Of a stretch of 64,000 nt of DNA, positions 1 through 10,895 are shown one piece after another (the stretch's first letter is position 1; the number at the start of each line of letters is the position of its first letter). The position numbers were made by a program, and so were the translations under genes. Source of the stretch: Isoetes taiwanensis (taxonomy: Eukaryota; Streptophyta; Lycopodiopsida; Isoetales; Isoetaceae); assembly GCA_021234155.1 (NCBI GenBank), contig JAJEKV010000149.1:124001-188000 (forward strand). The letters are read 5' to 3'. The notes beneath the pieces are model-generated. The model did not search any database and had not been told where the DNA came from. It saw nothing but the letters and a program-made list of their open reading frames with translations.

Positions 1-1250
1 TCGGGGAGGCCTTCAGCGTGCGAGGACCGGCGTAGTAGTGAACTACACCAACGAAGTGGAGCAAAACTATGGGAGCAATGAGCGACCAAGTCACCTCCAA
101 ACTACTCGGACCGGCTCAATGAGTGGATGCGTTTTAGCCTTAGGTAAGGTATGCGCATGTATTATAAGCCTTAATGTGTCTTATTGATAAGTTAAATATA
201 GACCCTAATAACTGCATAGAAATTGTTGTACGTATATGTATCATAGGGAAATAAGTTAAATAACAACGATAATGTGAAGTAGCATGTTAATTAATCGCCA
301 TAAGGATGCAATTCCTTCCAAGGATAGCTATAGGTCCTTATAAATATAAATAGAAAATAGAATTCGGATATACTTAAGTGCATCTTAGGGATATACTTCC
401 AAGGGTAATGCAGGACCCAAGGAAGAGAATAAGAAGCACATCTAATTCTTGTGTATGATAATTAAAACCCTGTCTATAATACAATAGGTCTAAATCAGGG
501 TTATTGTTTAAATAATCGCGATCTAAAAGTCGTTAAATATTGCAAAGCTTAGAGTAAATATAATTGTACTATCGGAAGTAATGTATCCGATACTATGATA
601 ATGTTAATTCATAAATATTACCTTAGGGTAATTATGTTAATCACATGCATTAAGGGAGCCAGAAAAAAAAAAAAAAATTGGCTCAGGCATGTCGATTTGT
701 GTTTAGATTAGTTTCATGTGTAGTTAAGATTAATGCGCATGCAACCTATGCTTGGTATGGATTGCATGCGCGTTATTGCAGATGATGAGACCACTACGGT
801 GATCTCTAGGGCGTGGTGTAATGTCAATGTAGGCATGACGGCGTTTCCACCTGACGAGTGGAAGGTAGATTAGAAAGTCTACGTCCCATCGGAGTAGGCG
901 ACCTCGAGAGAAAGGAGGTCATTAAGGAATGCATTGATAGGAAAGGCACCTTTAGCCCCATATATGCTTTGATAGGGAGGAATCTATCCTTCCGCCCCGC
1001 GAAGGATATCCTCCTGTTGGGCAACTAGAGGTGTAGGCATGAGCGGCATATAGGCATATAGGCGCTATCTCCACGGCCATAATGGAAGATCCACCCTCTT
1101 CCCTCCCACGGAGATTAGCCATGCATCCATGTAGATAGAAGGGGTGGTCACCATATAACCAAAATTTTTTTGTAATAATTAATAATAGGTAGTGTCGACA
1201 CTTGGGCCAATAGAGCGCCAGGAGGGCAAGGAGGTCGAACCATGAAGGCT

Positions 1251-1580
1251 TTGCAACACAAATTTTGTTATAATGTGTTGCAAGGGATGAAGGGTACCTT
1301 AGAAGTGTAAATTTTGTATGAAATTGATAAACTTTGATAAACTTAAATGTTGTATTAAGTAATTTTAATAATTACCTTTATTGGATTAAGTTATGATGTG
1401 ATAAGTTAATAGGATAACTTGAAATAGTAATGTCTTAAACATTACCTTAGAGTAATTCTAATAATTAATATAGTAAGTATGTAATTATAGATATTGTAAA
1501 ATTAATGAGGATTTTAAGGGGAAGAAGACCGCAACACAAATTTTGTTGGAATGTGTTGCAAGGAATGAAGAGTACCTTAA
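1251..1580 (+). repeat. Two direct repeats, each with a small hairpin
   Basis: About 50 bp at 1251-1302 recur at 1531-1580. Each copy holds GCAACACA and TGTGTTGC as 8-bp inverted arms around a 13-nt loop (1253-1281 and 1531-1559). They sit in the untranslated 3' part of the LTR element. Function is unknown. Confidence 0.7.
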
Positions 1581-1849
1581 ATAATAATTGTATATGAAAG
1601 TGTTAAATTGTGATAAACTAAATGTTGTGATAATAGAAACTAATAAGTACCTTATTTTAGTAGAAGTTACGAATTGACAACTTATTTGATAATGTAATGG
1701 CGTAATAATGATTTAAAAATATTATCTTAAGGTAATCGTAATAAATGTGTAAGTATTATAGTAGTATATCGTATGCATCGGGTTGATTGCGAGGTTAGGA
1801 AGATTCCAAGGTGGGGAGAACCACGATCTTTGCGAGGACGACATCATTT

Positions 1850-1864
1850 TCAAGGTGGGGAGAA
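1850..1864 (+). promoter_or_regulatory. Polypurine tract of the LTR retrotransposon
   Basis: The purine-rich run AAGGTGGGGAGAA lies directly before TGTGACG. A GGGGAGAATGT context is the usual plus-strand priming site and LTR start in plant Ty3-type elements. It fixes the element as plus strand. Confidence 0.7.
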
Positions 1865-2015
1865 TGTGACGTTCCAAAGGCAGAGATTATCGCTCCCGGG
1901 GCGTATAGTGTATCGCCACGCCACGCCGCACACGCCACCTCGACCGACGCGGTACGCCAACGCGATGTAGCCAAGTGGGTAGCCCCTAGGGGCAACTTGC
2001 TAAGAATGTGCATTA

Positions 2016-2215
2016 GTATTAATGTGCACATTTTCCAATGTACACATTAATGTGGGCACACATTTCCATGTGGCCACTTGATGCCAAGTGGGCCATACCC
2101 ATAGGTGCAATTAATGTGCACATTTTCCAATGTACACATTCATTAATGTGCACACATTTCCATGTGAGCACATTTGGGTGCACACATTTCCATGTGGGCA
2201 CATTTGGCCACCTAG
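2016..2215 (+). repeat. Tandem TGTGCACA / TTTCCATGTG motif array in the LTR U3
   Basis: The phrase TGTGCACATTTTCCAATG appears at about 2021 and about 2115. Variants of CACACATTTCCATGTG occur at about 2057, 2152 and 2181. The array lies just upstream of the LTR's TATA-like sequence, so it resembles the reiterated U3 enhancer blocks of plant LTR elements. No binding factor can be named from sequence alone. Confidence 0.65.
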
Positions 2216-2296
2216 CCCTTAAAGGCAAGTGGGCCCTTTTCCCAATTATCCCACATGCCTAAAGGGGATAATTGGAAACCCTAGCCACCCCCTTGT

Positions 2297-2304
2297 CTAT
2301 TTAA
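2297..2304 (+). promoter_or_regulatory. TATA-like element of the LTR promoter
   Basis: CTATTTAAG follows the U3 repeat array. Position and composition fit the LTR's own promoter. Weak evidence by itself. Confidence 0.4.
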
Positions 2305-3581
2305 GTAGGAGAACCCTAACTTGCCCATTTTCGTTTCTAGGGTTTTAGAGCTCGTTTTGGTCGCCTCAAGAGCCAAAACCGCCTCCCGCACTGCGTGCAG
2401 AGAGGCTGCACCATTAGTTTCCCTTGGTTCGAGCATTTCAGCAGGATGGTCGAACTCAGGTCAGGAGGAGCAACTCAAGGATCAGGTATCGGGTCAATTC
2501 AATAGCCTAAACCCTCTTTTAGCCATAGAATCAGTAGATTTAGCCTATTTAATTGCCCATAGCAGCCTTCTAGATCTCTAGATAGCAGATTCTAACTAAA
2601 GAACCTAACTCTATGATATAGATTAGATCTTGTTCTTTAGTTCTCTTATGATGTATGTGGATGATGTATCTCTATGAACTCCTTGTATTGGGAAGGGGGG
2701 TAGAGACCTAAAGCTTGGTAGTAGATGCTCCTAGATTAGCCTCTCTAGCACACTATAGATGCGGCCTGTGCACAAGAGCCACACCTGGTTGTGGGTGAAG
2801 GGGCCAGACTGGCTTATAAGGAGGTTCGTGTTCTGACTCTTGAACGATCCCTATGGTGTGTTAGTGCTACCGGGGATCATTGTGACTAGGTCCAATGGCT
2901 TGCCACTGCGTGTGGGCAAGGCATGGGCTCGACACTCGTGAGGTGGTGGATATGACCTTCCATTGAGTTCAAGTCGAATACGGGCAGTGGCCCTCTAGTC
3001 ACCTTGAGTCAGCATGTAGATCTCTGGAGGGAGAGATCCCTACCTGCCCCATCGGAACTGGGGAGATGGAACCCAGGAATAGCCCTTTTGGCTATGCATC
3101 CGGCGGGCTACAGTCAGGTCCCAACACTTTTCAGCCTACTCTGCAAAGTGTGCACAGGAGGGGCGGATGGAGTGGACAACCCTAAGCCATGTTCATATGC
3201 CAGCCAAATCCATTGCCATGAATTACTGGTGCGAATAATGAACTCGGAGGACCAAGCCGTCAGTCATCCCTTTGAGTCTGAGCCTTGGGTAGGATTCCCT
3301 ATGTGATGTGCTGATCTTTGTCTATGCAGATATGTGGAGGACCATCCTTCGTGATGGTCATATGATGTTGATGTATGTGCTACTGACATGTATGTTTACG
3401 CTTCCGCAGCTAGGTAGGCCCTGAGGGAGACGGGGTGCAATGACCCCTCCACTCTTCCCACTGGAACCCGTCACGGTTGCAGTGTCATGTGGAGGGCCCT
3501 GTATTAGCATGGAGCTGGTATGGGGGATGAACTCCTGTTTGTATACGGTGAGGGCACCGTATGCGAGTAGGGGATGTCACA

Positions 3582-4316
3582 CCGTTGCATTTATGGAAGC
3601 TGCATCCAGAGCCATCTGTTCTTGAAGCCTCATATATTTTCTTGGGCACAAAGCTTTCTCTTTAGAGCTCTCGCCCCGCCTTATGCCTGTTTATAAAGCG
3701 CATGGTAGATCACATTCTGCACTCAACGATAGATCCCCTTCGAAAGTATCTTCGCCAAAAGATTTTAAAGGTTTGCAGACAGTTGGGAAGTTGCTCAAGT
3801 CTCATTCAATGTTCTTCTATCAATTGATTTGGAGTTTTCTAATATGTCTACCTTTACAATAGTACCATGATTTTATAAAACATTTGAAAGCATCTTTTCC
3901 TTGGTTGCTTTTGCTGAAGTAGGATGCCAGAAATTGTTCTTCTATTTAATGCTTAATTGCTTTGTTTGCAGTGGAAATGGTTTAAAGTCTGAGCCTACCT
4001 TTCTTGACATACCTTTTCCCGCAAATTGACGTTAGCAAACAAGATGATTATTGTAGAATATCTAGCCTGTATACTCTCTCCGCATGGTGAGATCTGAAGA
4101 ATAGGTGTAGGGTCAGATCAGGAGAAATTGACAAAGGGTTTCTTGATAATGAAATGTCGAGGAAGAATCACGGGCAACCAAAGATAAAACAAATAAGATG
4201 AATATGAGAAGAGAGATTGGAGCTAAGATTGGAGATGAGCACCAAGCCGGATTTGCGAGCAGTTGAATTACTATGTAGACGTTCTGTGAGGTGTGGGCAG
4301 GAGCTTTAATTCACAG
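3582..4316. other. Possible 5' LTR region of a copia-like element; no gene recognised
   Basis: This lies between the Ty3-like LTR and a tRNA-Met primer-binding site at 4317. The 3' end (TTCACA, then one base, then the binding site) looks like an LTR end. I could not identify the LTR start, so only the 3' boundary is supported. Short open frames near 3600-3780 have no recognisable domain. Confidence 0.3.
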
Positions 4317-4328
4317 TGGTATCAGAGC
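4317..4328 (+). promoter_or_regulatory. tRNA-iMet primer-binding site of an LTR retrotransposon
   Basis: TGGTATCAGAGC is the canonical 12-base complement of the initiator tRNA-Met 3' end used by many plant LTR retrotransposons. It is one base after a CA dinucleotide that can close an LTR. Confidence 0.8.
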
Positions 4329-4379
4329 CCTTTTGAATCCCTTACAGGAAGGGATCATTTGCAGGGACGATCCATTTAC

Positions 4380-4856
4380 ATCAACAACGCAGAGGTTTTT
4401 GATGGAAACATCGGTTTCCATATCTAGAAAGCCAAAATCACATAGGCATTAAAATTGGACAAGCTATGGATACGGTTAATCCCAATGGAAGAGCAAAGGG
4501 AAAAGCACCAGTTGCTCTTAAAATTAAGGCGGAGAAAGGAGAGACTGAGAAGGGAGAAGAGAAGGATGAAGATACAAATGAGAAGAAAGAAGAAAGGGCA
4601 AGGGCTATGATTATGGCCAAACTCAGTGGAGGTATCATGCTGGAAATTCAGAACAAAGCGGCTACAGACATGTGGAGTTATTTGTTGAAAAGATAAGAAG
4701 GTCAAATCTCCTCCCAAATAGACGTCTTGGAAATGAAGTTGCTGGACCTTGCAGTACCGGAAAGAAGAAAAGGTACAAGATTTGTTTTGCAAATTTTGAA
4801 TTTTATTCTACGACCTTGAAGTTGCTGGAGCAACATATTCAGAGCAAGCAAAGGTA
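4380..4856 (+). pseudogene. Copia-like gag remnant
   Basis: Just downstream of the primer-binding site, the frame starting at 4466 encodes a lysine/glutamate-rich start and then residues such as ARAMIMAKLSGGIM and TDMWSYLLKR. This resembles the helical gag core of Ty1/copia elements, where a tryptophan sits in a 'mW..L...' motif. The frame breaks near 4690 and similarity continues in another frame to about 4856. No protease, integrase or reverse transcriptase follows, so only the 5' end of the element remains. Confidence 0.5.
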
Positions 4857-5700
4857 AATGTAGTTGTGAAAGCTTTTAAGGTTTTTTAAGAGATATTGCT
4901 AGAATTGTAAGGCATCATTTTCCTCCTCTATGGTAGCATCCACTAAATCATTCATACACAAAGTAGGGCACTGCAGGAAAATCCACTAAAGGAAAATATA
5001 TAAAGAATGAGATTTATAATCCATAGATTTGTTTTTGGACTTTATACGTCTGGAAAAATAATTCTGTACGTACAGAACCTATCCCTGAATGTGATATGAT
5101 AAAAAAGGAGACTGGGGTAAGTTACGGACTGGGGGGTTTAACTCCCGCCGTAGGCCGATATAGCGAGGGCACGACTCTCCAACTGGTACTCGGATCACCA
5201 AAATGACCGATTAACGGCAGAAATAAATAACATCCCGGTGGACAGCAACCGAATATCGAGTTGGTATAGATAGGGTCACCCCCGGCCAATCAACTGGGAT
5301 GGTAAGACGATGATATCTAAACGGTGAATCGAGTAATGCGTGGCGGTGGGCAGAATACAAGAGAAATAATGAGAGGAAATGAAATGAGGCAAAGGTAAAT
5401 GGTCCAAATGAGACAGAAGGAGTTAGTAAACCATGATTAATGGAGTCCAAATAGAAGAAAGCGAGCTAAAGAGCAAATATAACTACAGGCAGTAGACGAG
5501 AAAAAATATGAAGGAAATTACATAGACTCAAATACTTCAGAGAAAAAGAGCAAGAGAAAGAAATAACAACTGTGACCGGAAACTGAAGGAGAAAATGAGT
5601 CAAGAAATATCGAGCTCTTATGGCTGTATTGTCCTACCTAGATTTCTTTTCTACCTATGTACAAGTAAGTCTTATGAAATTGTCATTATGACATGGATTC
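4857..5700. other. No gene recognised
   Basis: AT-rich sequence with short open frames only. The 5090-5330 part is less AT-rich than its surroundings and may be another repeat, but nothing identifies it. Confidence 0.4.
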
Positions 5701-5930
5701 CTTCTTTGTATTAAGTCGTTGTTGGCATTGTATTTGTGAGAGAGCAGCTGTTTCGACACCTGCAAATATTTGTAGGCAGCTTACATCTGATTCTACTGAT
5801 ATTGTGATGATGGATGTGCCCATTTTGACAGCGCTTTTGCAAAGCCAAGATTCATAGTTACCATTAACAACATTCTTTTTACTTCAAATATTAAATCTAT
5901 TTTAGACATGACTCTTTGAACTTTGGCTGC

Positions 5931-6074
5931 CTATCAGGTTGTAGAGATGCCTCTATGTGTCTTACACGTATTGCAGATTTCTTTGCGAATTCGGCAGAAA
6001 GAATTGACCAACTTTGTGCTTATGATCTAATCCAGCTAATCAGAATCTCATACCAGTTTAGCAAAGCTGCTAAT
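5931..6074 (+). pseudogene. Exon-like fragment of an unrecognised gene, cut by a LINE
   Basis: After a plausible 3' splice site (CTATCAG, near 5938) an open frame reads CLTRIADFFANSAERIDQLC and onward to QFSKAANGS. Its residue composition is that of a soluble helical protein rather than noise. The frame runs straight into LINE sequence at about 6075, so a retrotransposon may have entered an exon. I do not recognise the family and find no continuation beyond the LINE's 3' tail at 8590. Confidence 0.3.
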
Positions 6075-8468
6075 GGGAGTACAGCCCACGTACTTCTCTC
6101 GAAAGAAGGGGGAGGCTTCCCCGCCGCCGCCGTGGTCAAGAACATTCCCGCGTAACCGATGGTTTGATGCGGAGTGTAAAGAACGCAAGTGGCAGCTCCG
6201 TCACATTCTGGATCCAGGTACCCGCTTGCAGGCCACCACACAGTACCGCGCCCATCTGAAGGAGACAAAGGCGCGGTACCTTGCCAGGCATCAGGGAGAG
6301 ATGTTCGGCCTGCTGGACACTCATCCTCGAACCTTTTGGTGCAGAGTGCTTCAAAGGCCAGCCCAGCCTACAGGGGACATCACACCCGGGCAGTGGGAAC
6401 AGTACTTGCAGCAGCTCTATGACTCGCCGTGGACGCCAGACGCCCATACCCCCCACGTGATGGCCCCCATTGGTTCTCGTGGAGGAGGATGTTGAGGAGG
6501 GTCCTGAACGGGCGGGCTAATGGGAAGGCAGTGACCTCGATGGTATGCGTGCCGAAGTTACTCAAATGGGCAGTGGCAGCCGCTTGTGCCGGGTCCTCAC
6601 TACCCCCGCTCAACAGAGCATTGCAGAAGGTTTCCCGACAATGGACCACAAGCGTGGTTTTTCCCATTCACAAGGCGGGCGACCCACACCGTCAGGCCAT
6701 TACCGGATGATCATGGTCAGCTCAAGATTTGCCAAACCGCTATCGGGCATTCTCGAAAGCAGAGTTGACCCACCGGGCGAGGCAAATGATGTGCGCAGCC
6801 CTCACACTGCGGGCTTTAGACCCCCGCCACTCAACGATTGACCATATCTTTACACCGGGCGGGCATCGATTGAAGACGGCCGGAATCATCGGCAGGACTT
6901 GTATTGCCGCTTTGTGGACTTCGCGAAGGCTTTTGATACTGGTTCCCCTGAAACGCCAGGCTAGATCGCATCAACCTGGGGCTCCGTACTTTTGTAGAAT
7001 GCCATATACTGAGTTGTATGAGAGTTGTTTTGGCGAGGATGCAAACGCGGGCCAAGCATTCACCAAGAGTATCGGGTCCGCAGGTTGCCCCCCTCCAACA
7101 CTTTTGGCCTCTACATTGATCGCTTAGAGCCCCCGCTTATCGAGCATGGGGGATGGCATACGCTTTTGCACCAGGTCATCCGCCACCATCTATCGACGAC
7201 GATGTTGGCCTGGCTGGCCCACACCCTTAAGCTATGCGGGCCTCACCGATGCCCTAGACACATTTTGTCGCTACGACATCGCGCGTGAATCCGCCAAGAC
7301 CGTGGTGGTTCTCATATCCTCTTCACGCCACCCCATGCCTCCTCGTGACTCACATATCGGGACACTGTGGGACGCCACGCCCACCTACAAGTATCTAGGG
7401 GTGGAGTTCCCTCCTCGCCCGGCTGGAAGGCGTTTATCCGCTTATGGTGACAAAGAGGCCGGAAAGCTTTTATGCCATGCGTAACAACAAATACCCAGCA
7501 GAGCTCTATGATTGGGGCCATCGGTCCACATCCAAGCTGCATTGGTCGAGCCCCGCCCTTCAGACGGGTCGAGGTTTGGGGCCCGGCCATCTCTTTGGCG
7601 ACATGGAATGACTTGGAACAGGTGCAGAAGGCATTTTTGGCACGGGCACTTGGGGTGAAACCTTCAGTTCCCTATCAGATTCTGCTGCAAGAAACTGGAT
7701 TCTTGCCGCTTCAGCGGGCAGCCCTTGATAGACACATCGTCTATTTTCAGAAAGTGGTTACTATGGGTGATGCTCGGCTCCCGCACCTGGCTTACATTGT
7801 GGCAATGAGTCCGCAGCGGCTTAGGGCCTGTTGGAGGGGTAAGAGAGATCGCTGGTTCGGGCCGGATGGAACGCGGGTGAGCACGCGTGCGGAGGTGGAC
7901 ACAGCGGCCGATCGCGGATGTACCATGTGGGAGTACCTAGACGCTTGTTTCTTTGGCAAGCTCGGGACCCCGGCCTAGAGCAGGTCAAAACGCCCATTAC
8001 AAGGAGCACATCAACCCGTGTTAGCTCGGGGCCCACAGCTCTACTTATGCTCCCTACCCCCTCAAAAGCACTCATTGCCTCCATTCCGACATTGTGCCCC
8101 ACCATCTTCGAGATCGACGGGCAGGTGGATTGGGAGCCCCCGCCAGACAGCTCTGTCAAGGCCGCCAAACGGGTGCCATTGAGGATGAGTCTCACACTTT
8201 CTAGAGTTGTCCAAATAAGTCAGCCAGATCTGGGGTACGCTCCCTTAGTACGGCCGGACTTGCCCTTACATTTGCTGATGAACACACCGCCAAGATGGGG
8301 CCCCGGGTCGTATATATTCGGGAGGTACCGACTGGCGAGGTCACCTTTGCCCCCGCTGGCTGCTTTTTGGTTAGGCATCGCGGGGCGTGCATGATCAGAT
8401 ATATTTGGGTGTTTCGCATTTTGTATCTTAGTTTGTCACAGGCTGATTGTCGCCACGGTTTTTCCTCG

Positions 8469-8490
8469 AAAACCCTTCGGCGGGGGTTTT
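8469..8490 (+). other. C-rich/G-rich stem in the LINE 3' UTR
   Basis: AAAACCC, a TTCGG loop and GGGGGTTTT can pair. Related TTTTTCC...GGGGGTTTT arrangements occur about 40-70 bases upstream of the hairpin box in the copies at 50840-50860 and (minus strand) 48985-49015, so the feature recurs in the family. Confidence 0.45.
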
Positions 8491-8524
8491 AATCCGGCAA
8501 GAATCCGCTTTGCTGCTTTTTATT

Positions 8525-8562
8525 GGGTCCCATAGACCGATTGGTCTCCGTGGACGATAAAA
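8525..8562 (+). other. Conserved 3'-terminal hairpin box, copy A
   Basis: GTCC-CAT-AGACC-GATT-GGTCT-CCGT-GGAC can fold as two stacked helices (GTCC/GGAC outside, AGACC/GGTCT inside) with a 4-base loop. It is directly followed by the (TTCC)n tail. Related boxes are at 27697-27730, 48875-48905 (minus), 50897-50934 and 61437-61470 (minus). Confidence 0.75.
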
Positions 8563-8590
8563 GTACCTTCCTTCCTTCCTTCCTTCCTTG
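8563..8590 (+). repeat. (TTCC)n tail
   Basis: About five TTCC units form the 3' terminus of the LINE. Some LINE families carry such simple-repeat tails, made during target-primed reverse transcription, in place of poly(A). Confidence 0.85.
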
Positions 8591-9044
8591 GACACTGTAA
8601 ACAAGCCAAAAAGTAAGATGTTTCCCATTTCTTTTAAAGTTTGCATCATCCAAGAGCTTGTCAGTCCTTTGACCTTTTATGGTTTTCCATGTCCGTGATG
8701 CAAGGCTATGTACCTTGCTACCTTATTGTATGCCATGGATGAAAAAGCAGGCAGGGGAAAAGGCTTGGATGATCCCAAAGTACTCACATTTTTTGTTGGT
8801 ATCATGGTATTCGATTTTGTAGTTCAAAGCTTGCCTGAATAGCCATTGCATCTGATAGTGTTTGGGTTTTAAAAAGATGGGCTCCTTCAGTTACTTCACA
8901 GAATACAGTCTCTCCCCTCATCTAGAATATAGAATGTGCAAAAGTGAAGCATATGGATAATGAGATATCTAACCATGAAATATTGAGACATGTTTTTAGG
9001 CTGCCTAGGACCATTTATAACAATCCATGTGATTTAGAATGAAA
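8591..9044. other. No gene recognised
   Basis: AT-rich spacer between two LINE copies of opposite orientation. No coding or repeat signal stands out. Confidence 0.4.
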
Positions 9045-9306
9045 ATAGAATAGAATAGAATAGAATACATTAGTGTCCCTTGTGCCGCGAGGCCCCTGGA
9101 CTTGTGTAGCATGGGCGAGCTCCCTAAAAGGGCGCTACTAGCACATCACGCTGATATGATGTAGCCTTTTCTGAAGGTTGACTTTTTTCTATTATTACCG
9201 GCATCCCGCTTTACCTCGGCTTCGTGGCCGTGCAGTGATGCGTCGTTATCAATCAGCTTTTAGCTGAACAATTTGTATGGGGTTTATGACCCGCTTTTTA
9301 TATGGG

Positions 9307-9993
9307 TCATATTACGAACCCTCTTTCACTGTGCACTTCTCTATGTCTGGTCAGCATTCTCTGGATCGCGTCTGCCAAATCTCGAAGCGATTTCATTATT
9401 GTCATCAGAATGTAGACCGGTTCCCCCCATCTTATAGTTCTGTATTTGTCTCTGATGTCTCCGTAAATCGGGCAATCGTTAATCATGTGATTCTCGTCCT
9501 CTATTCTTCTAGTGTCGTAGATTCTGCATATCCTGTCCTCCTTGTCTATTCCTCTCCACCTGTCTTTTTCGATTCTTAGATCATGACTTCCCATCCTGAA
9601 TCTAGCCAGAATGTCTCTTCTAGTTTTCCCCAGTATGTTATCCCGGTACATCTGGTGTCCTATCTGCTGTTCTGGGTTGAAAACTTGTATGAGCCAGGCT
9701 GTCTTGGGTCCTGTGTGTCGTTGCAGCCACGTTCTTGTGGCTCTGTCTGCCCACTCCTCATTCCACTGCCCTTCCTTTACTAGGTCGCTTAAGTTTAATC
9801 CCATGTCTCTGGTCCAGTTTGCCACATCCTTAAACCACCCACTGCCTATGAGTATGTGTGCTTTTGCTGATTCGGTGATTGCAATACTTGACAATTTCCC
9901 TTGAATGTCTCCTGCATTGTCTCTGATCAGGTACCTTATGGTTCTCTCCCATGCTCTCACCTCCAATGGTTTTTGCCCTGTTTCGAAGATCAT
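9307..9993 (-). pseudogene. LINE ORF2 C-terminal region
   Basis: The 228-residue open frame follows the reverse-transcriptase segment after a stop codon at about 10069. It includes the segment EDENHMINDCPIY, which fits the histidine-cysteine half of a zinc-knuckle-like motif found at LINE C-termini. The first half reads RICRIYDTR, where Tyr stands in place of a likely second Cys, a damaged metal site. The segment is inactive without the rest of ORF2. Confidence 0.7.
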
Positions 9994-10068
9994 GATTGTC
10001 AGTGGCGTGTTTGTCCTTACTCTAAATTCTTGTCTGTGCCACTGCCTAAGGATTCCTTCCTGCTTTTC

Positions 10069-10815
10069 CTATTTTCTGTCTGTTAGGCCTGGCCCCCAGG
10101 CCTCTGCCCCATATAATTGAGTGGTGGCTACCACTGTACTCAATAAGTAACATTTGATGTCCCAGTCAATTATTCTGCTTCTGTTGCAGAAATTCTTCAT
10201 GTTGAAATAAGTCCCTATAGCTGATTGGAACCTGGCGTCTGCCCCTTTGGCCCATTTCCCTGTGCCATGCGCATCGTACCCTAGATATCTGTATTCCGTT
10301 GCTTCCTCTATTTCTTTTTCCTTATATCTGAAGGGTCTATGCCTGTTCTTATGGCCGAAGATGACTATCTTTGTTTTTGCTAGGTTTACAGTCAGCCCTG
10401 TTTCTTCACGGAATTGTTCTAGGATTTTTAGCAATCTGTGCATACCTTTATTTTTTGTGGCCATCATACTTAGATCATCAGCATATAGCATGATTGGTAC
10501 CCTCGTACACGTCTCCTAGCGTAGGGGCATATTCGTCCCCTTGCTGTTCTGCTATGTATCCCTGCAATGCATCTATGTATATTCCAAACAGAGTTGGAGA
10601 TAACGGGCAACCCTGTTTTACGCCTGTGTCACAGTTTATTGGCTGTCCTTCTTGCTCTATCTTAGCATATACCCTATAGTATAGTCTTGCAATCGACCCT
10701 ACCATATTTATTGGAGCTTGCATGTCCATCAGTCTTTGTAATAGCTTCTCCCTTGGGACTGTGTCGAATGCTTTCTTGACTGAGCTGATTGAATAACTTT
10801 GTCCAGGGTTTCTAA
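10069..10815 (-). pseudogene. LINE reverse-transcriptase domain fragment
   Basis: Two overlapping frames (10478-10815 and 10069-10491) together cover reverse-transcriptase motifs A to E. The catalytic aspartates are present (FDTV and YADD). The segment after YADD, with SMMATKNKGMHRLLKILEQF and NLAKTKIVIFG, matches the copy at 47995-48330 almost residue for residue, so both come from one family. Confidence 0.85.
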
Positions 10816-10876
10816 AAGATAAACATTATTAGCCATTCTGCACATTCAAGAATGATTTGTTTTGACAATATCCAAA

Positions 10877-10895
10877 GCTTTGACTGCATCATTTT
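10877..10895 (+). repeat. Target-site duplication of the L1-like insertion, left copy
   Basis: GCTTTGACTGCATCATTTT here matches 11933-11951 exactly over 19 bp and borders the LINE insertion between them. Confidence 0.9.

Larger units (their letters stand above)
1..1864 (+). mobile_element. 3' internal part of a Ty3-like LTR retrotransposon, non-coding
   Basis: This AT-rich stretch leads into a polypurine tract and an LTR start at 1865, so I read it as the 3' internal (untranslated) part of an LTR retrotransposon whose 5' half lies outside the window. I find no gag or pol reading frame; short open frames here have no recognisable domain. It contains a direct repeat (1251-1302 and 1531-1580) and a near-duplicated polypurine motif, AGGTGGGGAGAA, at about 1809-1820 and again just before the LTR. 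The role is inferred from the adjacent LTR signals. Confidence 0.5.
1865..3581 (+). repeat. 3' LTR of a Ty3-like retrotransposon
   Basis: The LTR starts with TGTGAC right after the polypurine tract. The best matching end is GTCACA at 3576-3581, giving an inverted terminal match and a length near 1.7 kb. A U3-like zone (2016-2215) holds repeated short motifs and is followed by a TATA-like CTATTTAAG near 2297. The 5' LTR is outside the window, so neither the right boundary nor a target duplication can be confirmed. Confidence 0.55.
6075..8590 (+). mobile_element. Decayed non-LTR retrotransposon (LINE, family 1) with (TTCC)n tail
   Basis: Protein pieces in shifting frames belong to one LINE ORF2: a linker before the reverse transcriptase with WEQYLQQLYDS near 6390, then reverse-transcriptase N-terminal sequence (about 6540-6720), then C-terminal sequence (about 7550-7978 and 8220-8400). 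Every segment is broken by stops or frameshifts. The element ends with a conserved hairpin box at 8525-8562 and a TTCC microsatellite. A second copy of the linker/reverse-transcriptase start lies at 57172-57485 on the other strand, which supports the family assignment. No target duplication is clear. I do not assign a LINE clade. Confidence 0.75.
9045..10820 (-). mobile_element. 5'-truncated LINE (family 2) with (TTCTA)n tail
   Basis: On the minus strand, reverse-transcriptase palm motifs occur in order: KKAFDTV (motif A, about 10770), QGCPLSPTLFGIYIDAL (motif B, about 10590) and YADD (motif C, about 10485). Thumb and connection sequence follows, then a C-terminal part with a C..H....C knuckle-like segment near 9480. 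There is a one-base frameshift near 10490 and a stop near 10069. On the element strand the 3' end is a (TTCTA)n run (9045-9067). The 5' part is missing from about 10820. A sister copy lies at 46640-48495. Confidence 0.85.
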
